DNA from: CAZSMC01 sp964607755
GTDB taxonomy: Bacteria; Zhuqueibacterota; Zhuqueibacteria; Residuimicrobiales; Krinioviventaceae
Assembly: GCA_964607755.1 (NCBI GenBank)
Contig: CAZSMC010000005.1
Coordinates: 1-64,000, forward strand
Direction of reading: 5' to 3'
Length of the DNA stretch: 64,000 nucleotides
In this document: positions 33,002 to 41,233 of the stretch, one piece after another
How the letters are laid out: each line of letters begins with the position of its first letter
Numbering within the stretch: position 1 is the first letter of the stretch
The notes under the pieces: model-generated
Told to the model about the DNA's origin: nothing
Seen by the model: the letters and a program-made list of their open reading frames with translations, nothing else
The model's database searches: none
Translations under genes and position numbers: made by a program

Positions 33002-34105
33002 CTATATCTTTATCAGCACTTTATGTTTATACAACCAATAACACAAATACCAGAAAAATCCCCACACCACAAGCGCATTTATAATGTGAATGGCCTGTTC
33101 GCCTGCTCCGGCCCACGACAAAAATCCGCCGGTAAAAATGGCAAAAAAATCATTGAACCATTGATTTCCCACAGTCTGGGTAAAAAGATAAATAAATATC
33201 GGATTCATTCCGACAATGATGAAAAACTTTGTCCAGTTTTTAATGCCGATCACATCAATGAACCAGTAAGAAAAAGCGAGAAAGAGCAGCACCCAGCCGC
33301 CGGAAACGATGACAAACGAGCTGGTGCAGATGCGCTTGATGATCGGCGTGATGCCGCTCCAGTCCAGGCCATAACCGACTATCAGTCCCACGACTCCGGC
33401 TCCGGCTATTAGCCATACTTTTTTCTGGTCTTGCCGGCGGCTCTGCAGGATCTTCCCGGCGATTACACCCCACATTGTATGCGCGGCAGTGGGGATGGCA
33501 TTGATCGCCACCCATCCGTCTGAATTTATTTTGCCCATAAGAACCCTATCCATATAGGCACCAAAATTATGTCCCTGGATAAACGGCTGGTCGTAACCGG
33601 GGATATTGATAAACCGGTACATCAATTCCGTCAAAACCAGTAAAAGAATTGACACAATGAATTGCGTGCGTATAGATCGATTGAAAAAAATAAAAGCGAC
33701 AAGAATTGTAAAAGAAAGCTGGGTGAGCACATTCCATAATTCCCAGACCAGCTTGCCGCTGTAAACGCAATGCAATCCCACACCGAACAAAAACAGCAGG
33801 GCGCAACGTTTGACAATATGCCCGGTGATATTGATCCAGGATTCCCCCGAAAGCTGGCGTTTTGCCAGAGAGTACACCATCGCCACGCCGACAATGAACA
33901 TGAATGCCGGCTGGACCAAATCCCAAAACCGGAGCCCATTCCAGGGATGATGATGCAATTGCATGACCAACTGTCCCAAGAAGGAATCCGGGTTGGTGAG
34001 ATCCTGCAATCGTCCGTAGAGATGAGTTGTCTCCCCCACCAGTAAAAACATCACAAAACCGCGAAAGAAATCCAGAGAAGCCAAACGATTTTTTTGCAGT
34101 AGCAT
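33002..34105 (-). CDS. DUF5009/heparan-alpha-glucosaminide N-acetyltransferase-like membrane protein
   Basis: A 367-residue membrane protein with about 10 hydrophobic helices. The N-terminus RLASLDFFRGFVMFLLVGE and the HHHPWNGLRFWDLVQPAFMF block are hallmarks of the DUF5009/NagX-like branch related to heparan-alpha-glucosaminide acetyltransferase; the His in HHPWNGL is the likely acyl-carrier residue. Such proteins are thought to move acetyl groups across the membrane to amino sugars in the periplasm. It is the first gene of the candidate amino-sugar operon, 32 nt before the symporter. No good ribosome site precedes the ATG. Its biochemical role here is inferred. Confidence 0.82.
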   Translation of the reverse strand: MLLQKNRLASLDFFRGFVMFLLVGETTHLYGRLQDLTNPDSFLGQLVMQLHHHPWNGLRFWDLVQPAFMFIVGVAMVYSLAKRQLSGESWINITGHIVKRCALLFLFGVGLHCVYSGKLVWELWNVLTQLSFTILVAFIFFNRSIRTQFIVSILLLVLTELMYRFINIPGYDQPFIQGHNFGAYMDRVLMGKINSDGWVAINAIPTAAHTMWGVIAGKILQSRRQDQKKVWLIAGAGVVGLIVGYGLDWSGITPIIKRICTSSFVIVSGGWVLLFLAFSYWFIDVIGIKNWTKFFIIVGMNPIFIYLFTQTVGNQWFNDFFAIFTGGFLSWAGAGEQAIHIINALVVWGFFWYLCYWLYKHKVLIKI

Positions 34106-34195
34106 GAGGAATGTCCGATTATGTTGAAGGATTAATTCAGTGGATGAATAATAAAATTTTATGGCATGAAAAGCAAGCAGTTTTTGAAATTATTT

Positions 34196-34401
34196 GTAAA
34201 AGCTCACTGATGGGAGAATATCTTTGCAGCATTACAAAAGTGGGCTAAAGCCCGTTATGTTGAGAGATCATCTTTAACCCCGAGCTAAAGCTCGGGGCAA
34301 TAGTATAGCCCCGACTTTCAATTCGGGGTTATTATTGAGGTTCTTTAACAGGGACTTTAGTGCCCAAATATTGAAACCTCCACCCAAGACTGAGCTTTTA
34401 C
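34196..34401 (-). mobile_element. 206-bp MITE-like element, copy B
   Basis: Same element as at 15553-15758 but inverted, and better preserved. The terminal inverted repeats GTAAAAGCTCA and TGAGCTTTTAC are perfect (11 bp). The element is flanked by a perfect 8-bp duplication AATTATTT (34188-34195; 34402-34409). Internal hairpins are GGGCT/AGCCC (34242-34253), CCCCGAGCT/AGCTCGGGG (34278-34297) and CCCCGA/TCGGGG (34309-34328). No coding capacity. It fills most of the 34106-34481 gap between the DUF5009 and CotH genes; the remainder shows nothing else. Confidence 0.92.
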
Positions 34402-34481
34402 AATTATTTGAAATCGAAAAGAGACGAAACGATTTGGAACAAGACAATTAATCGTTTTGCCCAAACTTATTTTGTCATTTA

Positions 34482-36716
34482 TCACCTTAGTAAAACCATT
34501 TTTCTTTTTTGAAAATCTTGTACGGTGCTTCCTCTTACGAATAACTGATAAAAATACACACCTGAAGGTACGGCTTTGAATTCGTCATTTAATCCATCCC
34601 ACATTACATTGTGTTGCCCCGCGTTTTGGTTTCTAAATGTTATTTTGCGAACCTGTTGTCCGCGAGCATTAAATATAGTCATCGTCACATGAGCGGGCCC
34701 GGGCAACTCGTAATCTATTCGGGTTGATCCGTTAAACGGATTCGGACTGTTTTGATGCAGCACAAAAGTTTTCGGTGTGATAGACGACTCGGATTCAGCA
34801 ACGGTTGTCGCATAGTTAGCAATCCTGTCATCCATCCAGTCGGCGCGGTCTTTGATCCATTGTTTCATCCAGTCAATTTCCTGGTCATATGTTTCACCGA
34901 TAAAATAATTCGGCCACACGCGTACACCGATAACCGGCCAGCGTTTGTAATTTCGGATACGTGCCTCTCCAATATGAGTGTACAAGGAATCGATAATGCC
35001 GAATATTCTCGGCGTAGATAGCGCAGAGGTTCTGAGTGCATTCCAGCGTTTAAAAATTTCTTTTGTGAACCTGGGCGTTTCCATCAATCGTTCCCAGTAA
35101 AACGGTACTTGCCAGGTATCGCCACCATTCATTTCATCGGATAGCATAAATTCCACCTGCCAGCCGTGTGTGAGCCAGCCGGCATAATAATCTGCGTTAC
35201 CAAATCCAAGATTAAAATCCCAGATCGGCCCCATTTTCAACCGGCCGTCATTGCTGTCTTTATCTTTGTGCAAAAACGTGCTCAACCGGTAGCCGTCAAC
35301 GTTTTTGGACAGTTCGTTGAGGAGAAAAAAATCGACAAACGAACCGACATCGACAACCCGGTGAAAACCGGTTTCCGGATCATCATATTCATCACTGAAC
35401 ATCAGATCCTCGAAATCATCGATAAATCCTTTGATATACTGTTCCTGCTCCGGCACAATGTCATTTGCATCGGGATAATCATACTGATATTTAATTTCGC
35501 GCTGCCGATTTCGGGGCGGCGGATAACGTGATTCAAATCCCGGTTTGTGGGGTTCTTTATCAATTTTTATGATATAACCGCCGGTCACGTCATCTCCGCT
35601 CACTTCGTCCGGGTTCAGCTTGGCGATATCGACGCGGTTTTTATCCCGCTTGATTTTTTCCATCAGGATATAAACACCCCAGTACTGGCCATTCAGTATC
35701 AATTCACAAAATTTTGTTCGTGTGGCATAGCGGCCAATGTCGTTAGATAATTTATAAATAAGCGCATTTCGCATCAACGTTTTGTCGCTGTAAGGTGCGT
35801 GGAGAATCCAGTCGTCTTCTTCGGGCAAGCCCATAAGTGAAACATTTAAATCATTGCCCAACACATCTTGAGTCTCCATTCTAAATTGCTTTTTGGGAAA
35901 GGACAACGACGACGAGCCGCGCACATTAATTCGAATACGGCCGTAAAAATCGTTAAACGGATCAGTTAACTTGTTAGGTTGATTCGGGCCGTTATCGATA
36001 ATCCCCATATCCGCAATGATCGGAGTTTTATCTCCTGGGATGGATTGCCCCCCAGTATCGATAAAAACAAGCGGCAGATTTGATGAATTGAATTCTCCGA
36101 AAAGAGTCTTCTGGCCGACCAATTCAACATTAAAAAGAAAATCTGAGCTGCTGGTGCTCACATTCAAAGCCTGAACCGTTAACAGGTTTTTACCCGGATT
36201 TAACAAATCCTGTGGATTGGCGATGTCAAAAGTCTCCATACCATTGGCTTCGTGATTGCCTGTAGCTGCAGCATCCCAGCGCAAATGGTCTGGCTCGTTT
36301 GCAGCAGCAATTTTTCGCCGGTTCAAAAACGCTGCAAAGCCATCGTCATAAAGCACGTTCAGTTTCAGATAGCCAATCGTATCGATAGCGGTCTGGTCAA
36401 GGTCAAAGACAATGCGGATAAAACAGCTTGTACTGGGATTGCCGGCGCTTTGATGCATTTCATCTTCAACATCGAGGGAAATCCATTTTTCATAACCATT
36501 GCCGCGCTCATAACCGATGCCGCCCGGTGTACCGGAACATGTCATCCACTCGCTGTCATCGTAATCAATTTTGTAGCGCCACGAATAGACAATATTTTCG
36601 TGAGGCACAAAAACTTTTTTGTCAGCGTGCAAAGGCACCAGGACGGTCTCAGCTTGAACACAAATTGCTGACAATAAAAAAAGACTAACCCATAATGTTT
36701 TGTACCAGCTGTTCAT
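34482..36716 (-). CDS. Secreted CotH-kinase-family protein with sorting tail
   Basis: A 744-residue protein exported by the signal MNSWYKTLWVSLFLLSAICV (cleavage after QA). Residues about 60-220 form a beta-sandwich. The CotH domain (about 250-560) follows, with GRIRINVRGSSSLSFPKKQF, GLPEEDDWILHAPYSDKTLM and GPIWDFNLGFGNADY. CotH domains are atypical kinases that phosphorylate protein targets; exported bacterial members are mostly uncharacterised. The C-terminal 85 residues are a sorting tail (LHQNSPNPFNGSTRIDY, ending YFYQLFV). The ATG used has AAGGA 9 nt upstream; an in-frame ATG 30 nt earlier overlaps the stop of the VOC gene (TAATG) and is an alternative start. Confidence 0.85.
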   Translation of the reverse strand: MNSWYKTLWVSLFLLSAICVQAETVLVPLHADKKVFVPHENIVYSWRYKIDYDDSEWMTCSGTPGGIGYERGNGYEKWISLDVEDEMHQSAGNPSTSCFIRIVFDLDQTAIDTIGYLKLNVLYDDGFAAFLNRRKIAAANEPDHLRWDAAATGNHEANGMETFDIANPQDLLNPGKNLLTVQALNVSTSSSDFLFNVELVGQKTLFGEFNSSNLPLVFIDTGGQSIPGDKTPIIADMGIIDNGPNQPNKLTDPFNDFYGRIRINVRGSSSLSFPKKQFRMETQDVLGNDLNVSLMGLPEEDDWILHAPYSDKTLMRNALIYKLSNDIGRYATRTKFCELILNGQYWGVYILMEKIKRDKNRVDIAKLNPDEVSGDDVTGGYIIKIDKEPHKPGFESRYPPPRNRQREIKYQYDYPDANDIVPEQEQYIKGFIDDFEDLMFSDEYDDPETGFHRVVDVGSFVDFFLLNELSKNVDGYRLSTFLHKDKDSNDGRLKMGPIWDFNLGFGNADYYAGWLTHGWQVEFMLSDEMNGGDTWQVPFYWERLMETPRFTKEIFKRWNALRTSALSTPRIFGIIDSLYTHIGEARIRNYKRWPVIGVRVWPNYFIGETYDQEIDWMKQWIKDRADWMDDRIANYATTVAESESSITPKTFVLHQNSPNPFNGSTRIDYELPGPAHVTMTIFNARGQQVRKITFRNQNAGQHNVMWDGLNDEFKAVPSGVYFYQLFVRGSTVQDFQKRKMVLLR

Positions 36717-36745
36717 CAAATTCATTCCTTTTTTAAAAGCGGACA

Positions 36746-37270
36746 TTATTCATCTGTACTGGTGAGTAATTCCAAAAGCACACCTAACTTTTCCTGGCCA
36801 TGGATATAAGCGTAGCTGCCGCCGGTAAAATCACCCCTTTGCACCATGTTTAATCCCTTGCCTTCCAGCATGGCAATTTCCTGCTGCATATTGTCCACGT
36901 GAAAAGCAATGTGATGCACACTCTCGCCGTGCGTATCCAGGTGTTCCTGCCATGTGCTGGGACCACCAATGGGCTCGATCAATTCTATTTGAATATTTTC
37001 AAGATTGATAAACGCCAGCTTGGCACGGGCATCTGTGGATTGCCCTTTGTAGCGGATATGGGTTTTCTCAGCTGAATCTGTAACAATAATATCCGGTTTT
37101 TCCACACCCAGCAAATCAGCATATGCCCGTGATTTGGCGTCAATGTCACGGACAACGATGCCCACCTGAGTCATCACATTGCTGGACAAATGCTGTTTTG
37201 GCGTATCCGTTGCAATAGTGATACCGATAGCCAGACACAAGCCCAAAAGCAATAGAATATTATTTTGCAT
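36746..37270 (-). CDS. Exported VOC-family (glyoxalase/epimerase-like) protein
   Basis: A 174-residue protein. An N-terminal hydrophobic stretch (4-20) before the VOC fold looks like a signal peptide, which is unusual for this family. The fold is recognisable from MTQVGIVVRDIDAKSRAYADL and ESVHHIAFHVDNMQQ, and from the final GVLLELL strand. One of the usual metal-binding residues at the first strand is Gln instead of His. This resembles the methylmalonyl-CoA epimerase/glyoxalase branch, but export argues for another role. GGAGG precedes the ATG. It overlaps the start of the CotH frame by one base, so the two are co-transcribed. Confidence 0.78.
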   Translation of the reverse strand: MQNNILLLLGLCLAIGITIATDTPKQHLSSNVMTQVGIVVRDIDAKSRAYADLLGVEKPDIIVTDSAEKTHIRYKGQSTDARAKLAFINLENIQIELIEPIGGPSTWQEHLDTHGESVHHIAFHVDNMQQEIAMLEGKGLNMVQRGDFTGGSYAYIHGQEKLGVLLELLTSTDE

Positions 37271-37339
37271 GTTTTCCTCCGTCGTTCACTGCACTTTTCC
37301 TGATTGCATTGATTAAAACAATGCAATCAGGATGTCGAT

Positions 37340-38752
37340 CTATTCTTTTTTGAAAGGCCAATTCTCTGATTCTTCATGCGCCGTGCGCATAATTTCTTCA
37401 ATCTGTTTAACAATATCAGGATGCTGATCCGCTACATTTTTTTCTTCACTGATATCGGTTTTCAGATCATACAGCTCGATCTCAGCGGTCGGCGTGTTAC
37501 GAACTCCCTTCCAACGTCCCATGCGAACAGCCTGGCGCGTTGGCTGCCACCAGTGAAACTCCCAGTATAAATACTCGTGCTGTTTCTGATCACCGGAATG
37601 TCCTAAAAGCGTGGGAACGAACGAGATGCCATCGATCTCATTCGGGACCGGCGCTCCTGCCAGTTGTGCGCATGTGGGCAAGATATCCCAGAACGCAGAG
37701 GGCAAATCTGTGGTCGATCCGGCTTTGATCTTTCCCGGCCACCAGGCGATCATGGGAACGCGAATACCGCCTTCGTACAAATCGCGTTTTATGCCCCGCA
37801 GCGGTCCGTTGCTGTTATTGAACGCGGGATCGAATCCGCCTTCCGAATGCGGACCGTTATCGCTGGAAAACATAACCAAGGTGTTGTCATCCACTCCGAG
37901 CTCTTTTAATTCGTCCACCAGTTGGCCGATATCCCGGTCCATTCGGCTAATCATGGCAGCATGGCCTTTTTGGGCTTCAGGCCAGTCTTTGTCTTTGTAA
38001 ACACCATAATCAGGAACTTCCATGCCGTGTCTGTCGACCAGGTGACTCTCATTGTTAGCATGGGGGATCGTGTAAGCCAGGTACAAAAAGAACGGCCCGT
38101 TTTTGTGGCGCTCAACAAAATCGAATGCCTCGCGAGTGAACAAATCATGAGAATATTCTGCGCGTACCATTGCAGCCGAGCCAATGCCTTGTGCATAGCC
38201 TTCTTTGGCATAGACAACCTCATTGTCCAGTTCAACTTTTTCCTGGTTGCGCCAGAGAAAAGTCGGATAATAGTTATGCGCCCGGATTTGGTTGAGATAT
38301 CCGTAGAAAAAATCGAATCCTTGTTCATTTGGAATGCCAGTAGTGCTTGCTTCTCCGAGCCCCCATTTGCCGACAAGTCCGGTAGCATAGCCCACGCCAT
38401 GCAAGAGATCAGCTACTGTGACATCATCCGGCTTGAGCGGGACTCGTCCGTTGCCTCGAATCCGGGCATGGCCGGTATGCAGCCCGGTCATCAGACAACA
38501 TCGCGATGGCGCGCACACGGTGCTGCCAGCGTAATGATCTGTAAATCGCATCCCTTCTGCTGCAAGTTTGTCCAGATTTGGCGTTTTAATGTTTTCCTGA
38601 CCGTAGCATCCCAAATCACCGTAGCCGAGATCATCGGCCAGAATGTAAATGATGTTGGGGCGTTTAAATTCAGGGCCGCACTGTCCTGCCAAAGTTATAC
38701 TAATTGCAGCAGCCCCTGTGGTTTTTAAAAATGAACGTCGATTGAAATGCAT
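37340..38752 (-). CDS. Sulfatase (arylsulfatase family), exported
   Basis: A 470-residue type I sulfatase. The ATG at 38752 has AGGAGG 5 nt upstream and begins MHFNRRSFLKTTGAA, a twin-arginine-like signal; LAGQC at 21-25 also looks like a lipobox. Metal-binding Asp residues are in YILADDLGYGD. The sulfatase signature CAPSRCCLMTG has Cys80, the residue converted to formylglycine. Further down is MFSSDNGPH. A longer frame starting 78 nt upstream has no ribosome site. The family hydrolyses sulfate esters, and the exact glycan is unknown. A maturing enzyme for formylglycine is not in this window. Confidence 0.92.
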   Translation of the reverse strand: MHFNRRSFLKTTGAAAISITLAGQCGPEFKRPNIIYILADDLGYGDLGCYGQENIKTPNLDKLAAEGMRFTDHYAGSTVCAPSRCCLMTGLHTGHARIRGNGRVPLKPDDVTVADLLHGVGYATGLVGKWGLGEASTTGIPNEQGFDFFYGYLNQIRAHNYYPTFLWRNQEKVELDNEVVYAKEGYAQGIGSAAMVRAEYSHDLFTREAFDFVERHKNGPFFLYLAYTIPHANNESHLVDRHGMEVPDYGVYKDKDWPEAQKGHAAMISRMDRDIGQLVDELKELGVDDNTLVMFSSDNGPHSEGGFDPAFNNSNGPLRGIKRDLYEGGIRVPMIAWWPGKIKAGSTTDLPSAFWDILPTCAQLAGAPVPNEIDGISFVPTLLGHSGDQKQHEYLYWEFHWWQPTRQAVRMGRWKGVRNTPTAEIELYDLKTDISEEKNVADQHPDIVKQIEEIMRTAHEESENWPFKKE

Positions 38753-38930
38753 TGCAGCCTCCTGTTTTTTAGACAGAAAATATCGATGGTAATCCTGTCG
38801 ACTTGGCATAATACAAAAAAATATTCTCATCTACAACAGTGTAAAAAATCCAACTGGCCTCGCACAATGCATAATGGGGCTCATACAGCATTGTTGTTGC
38901 TCTCGTTGATGGATAATGCAATCTTCATAG

Positions 38931-38990
38931 CCACGCGCTTTAGCGCGTGGAATGGATAATAAGATGAAAACTTTCGGGGCTTTAGCCCCG
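38931..38990. repeat. Two CTTTAG-tipped hairpins in the sulfatase-upstream gap
   Basis: CCACGCGCT/AGCGCGTGG (38931-38950) and CGGGGCT/AGCCCCG (38975-38990) are perfect stems closed by TT, so both tips read CTTTAG. The stems are 24 nt apart. An approximate direct repeat AATGGGGCTCATA (38873-38885) and AATGGGCTCATA (39049-39060) flanks the pair. This may be a second, different mobile repeat. The 38753-39177 gap holds no gene that I can support. Confidence 0.65.
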
Positions 38991-39177
38991 TGTGATTGTT
39001 TTTGTTGCTTTCGAAAGTATCTGATATAATAAAAAAGCAAATCCTCAAAATGGGCTCATAGCAACAAATTGGTCAATTCAATATTTTGTTTCACAGCAAA
39101 AAAAACCTAGTTGAGCCAGCCAGTGAATCCATGACGTCAACACTTCAATAACATATTATCTTTATTGATGTAAATCC

Positions 39178-40602
39178 TTAATTCTCGCCAAAGCCCTGAA
39201 GCTTTAACAGCTTTGCCTCACCTTCATTTAACAGAAAAGAATACGAAAAGGTGTCCTCTTCAGCCGGTACAAAACCTGTCTCCCTGCCGGTGAAAATATC
39301 AGTAACAAGATAAGAATGATCAGGACGGCCTTTGAAGGTCACGCTAACCGAACGAGCTCCATTCAGACAACGCCGGTTCACGATCATGTAATGATTTTCC
39401 TCTCTGTCATTCTGTAAAATACCAACCTGAATAAAAGTTTCGCCCTCGTCATCAAGTTCGCCTGCAGGTGTTCTGGTGTTGATGTCATAAAGCGCATACA
39501 TTTCATCGATCGGTTCATGTTTGTTCTGGTGAATGGCATAGCCTGTTTTCCAGGTCAAATCCATAAACTCAGAACCGATGTCGTAGAATGTTCTGCCGGT
39601 ATTTTGATAATTTTTATGAATTGAACGGACTTTGACATACTGGGCTGTCGGATTGCGCTGCAGATCGAGCAAACCAGTCACGTTGCCGGTTCGTAACGAG
39701 CCATAAAGGTAATAAACAATGCCTTTGGCACCAAAGGCGAGAGCCAGATTATTTTGGCAAAGAATCTCTTCCTTGCGAGTGAATCGGTAATTTCCTTTCC
39801 GGCTCTGCTGCACCTGGGTAATGAAATGCAACTGCGCATCAGCATAATGTTTTTGCAGTTCAGTCTGGACATAAGACAACGCATGAACGAACTTTTGTAG
39901 GGCCTCTTGCAGGCTCTGGCCGGAAGAATCGGTGTCATTTTTAAACACATAATAATGATAATTGAAAATATCCATCGAATCGACCTGAGAAAACATATCA
40001 GCCAAATATTCTCTGTAATCGTAGCCGTCCTGAACCAGCGCCGGAACGCCGGGCGCGTGAGTGTGCAGGGAATGGCAAATATAATTCAACCAGGAATACC
40101 GATCCGGATTCTCCAATTGCACTTCTGCGCCAGCGAGAAAGCTATGGATTCCGGTTTTGTTCGGATGGGCTGCATTCATGGATGCGTAGCCGCTGTCCAC
40201 ATACGCTCGCCACGCTGGGTCTCCAGGCCCCCCGCCTGTATCGATAGCCCGCCACACTTGATAAGGTTGGCTCGAGATCGTATTTGACGGCGATATTTCC
40301 AGTGTTGAGGAAAATTCGCCGTCCCGTTCAATGCCATAATTCTGCAAAGCTTGTTCAATTCGTTTGACACACGTTTGTCCGCCGCCGGTGCAGGCAATCA
40401 TGTAATTCACATCCAGATCCTCAAGCATACTTTTCTCGGCATCTTTTAGCACCCAGTTGCCGGAACCATCCGGACTTGTTTGAATGATTTGATCATAGCC
40501 GGTCTGGCCGGTTAAACACCATACGCCAAGTTGAAACTTTTGGCCATACGCACAACTCGCAAAAATCAAAATGAAAATTGTCATAAAAAATCGGCCTGTC
40601 AT
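39178..40602 (-). CDS. Exported protein with barrel-like fold, unknown
   Basis: A 474-residue protein; the ATG at 40602 has GAGGA 8 nt upstream, and a TTG 15 nt earlier is the alternative. Signal peptide MTGRFFMTIFILIFASCAYG. No family is recognised. The pattern of strands and loops (FQLGVWCLTG; PALVQDGYDYREYL; DIFNYHYYVFKND; LHFITQVQQS; LALAFGAKGIVYYLYG) looks like a TIM-barrel hydrolase followed by a beta domain (VSVTFKGRPDHSYLVTD). It sits between a sulfatase and two surface-protein genes on the same strand. A glycan-active role is plausible from context only. Confidence 0.62.
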   Translation of the reverse strand: MTGRFFMTIFILIFASCAYGQKFQLGVWCLTGQTGYDQIIQTSPDGSGNWVLKDAEKSMLEDLDVNYMIACTGGGQTCVKRIEQALQNYGIERDGEFSSTLEISPSNTISSQPYQVWRAIDTGGGPGDPAWRAYVDSGYASMNAAHPNKTGIHSFLAGAEVQLENPDRYSWLNYICHSLHTHAPGVPALVQDGYDYREYLADMFSQVDSMDIFNYHYYVFKNDTDSSGQSLQEALQKFVHALSYVQTELQKHYADAQLHFITQVQQSRKGNYRFTRKEEILCQNNLALAFGAKGIVYYLYGSLRTGNVTGLLDLQRNPTAQYVKVRSIHKNYQNTGRTFYDIGSEFMDLTWKTGYAIHQNKHEPIDEMYALYDINTRTPAGELDDEGETFIQVGILQNDREENHYMIVNRRCLNGARSVSVTFKGRPDHSYLVTDIFTGRETGFVPAEEDTFSYSFLLNEGEAKLLKLQGFGEN

Positions 40603-40702
40603 GGGCTTATTCCTCAAAGTTTATCAAGCCGGATAAAATATGTGATTTTGTTTTTATGTAAAATAATGGAAAAGTATGAGAAAAGAAATACGAAAAAAGA
40701 GG

Positions 40703-41233
40703 CTACCGCACGATAATAAATTTGACGGTTTTTTCAAACCGGTTAGCGCGCATACTGCAAAGATAAAGTCCGCTAGGCAGCGGCTTTCGCGCGATGTCGA
40801 GTCCTTTGTAGGTCAATGTATAATGTCCGGCAGGTCGATGTCGGGATTCAAGCGTGACTAATTTTTGTCCCATAACAGAAAAAACGTTGATGAACACATC
40901 CGATGGTTCGGGCAGTGAATAGGCAAATGTTGTGCTGCTGTTAAATGGATTAGGATAATTTTGCTCGAATGCATAAGTTAAAGGCAGTTTTTCTTTATCA
41001 TGAATTTCTTCAACTCCTGTATGCGGACCAACGATGAAAGCGGAATTTCCCATCGTCCCCGGGTGAGGCATGCCAAAGCGGTTTACCACTATGTAGGACG
41101 AACTTTTAGCGATATTGCCGGCAGAAATAATGGTACCACGTTCTAAATGGTATGACTGCTGTGAATATACCATCAAAGTGAAAACGAATATTGTGACTTT
41201 AATAATAACTATCTTTTTCATATTCACTCTCAT
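40703..41233 (-). CDS. Small exported protein with sorting tail
   Basis: A 176-residue protein with signal MKKIVIIKVTIFVFTLMVYS (after a four-residue leader). The middle (about 30-85) is unique. The last 90 residues are the sorting-tail Ig-like domain, with FEQNYPNPFNSSTTFAYSLP and GLYLCSMRANRFEK. Its ATG overlaps the stop of the 728-residue gene by 4 nt (ATGA), so the two are translationally coupled. It is therefore probably a partner or anchor of that larger surface protein. Confidence 0.72.
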   Translation of the reverse strand: MRVNMKKIVIIKVTIFVFTLMVYSQQSYHLERGTIISAGNIAKSSSYIVVNRFGMPHPGTMGNSAFIVGPHTGVEEIHDKEKLPLTYAFEQNYPNPFNSSTTFAYSLPEPSDVFINVFSVMGQKLVTLESRHRPAGHYTLTYKGLDIARKPLPSGLYLCSMRANRFEKTVKFIIVR

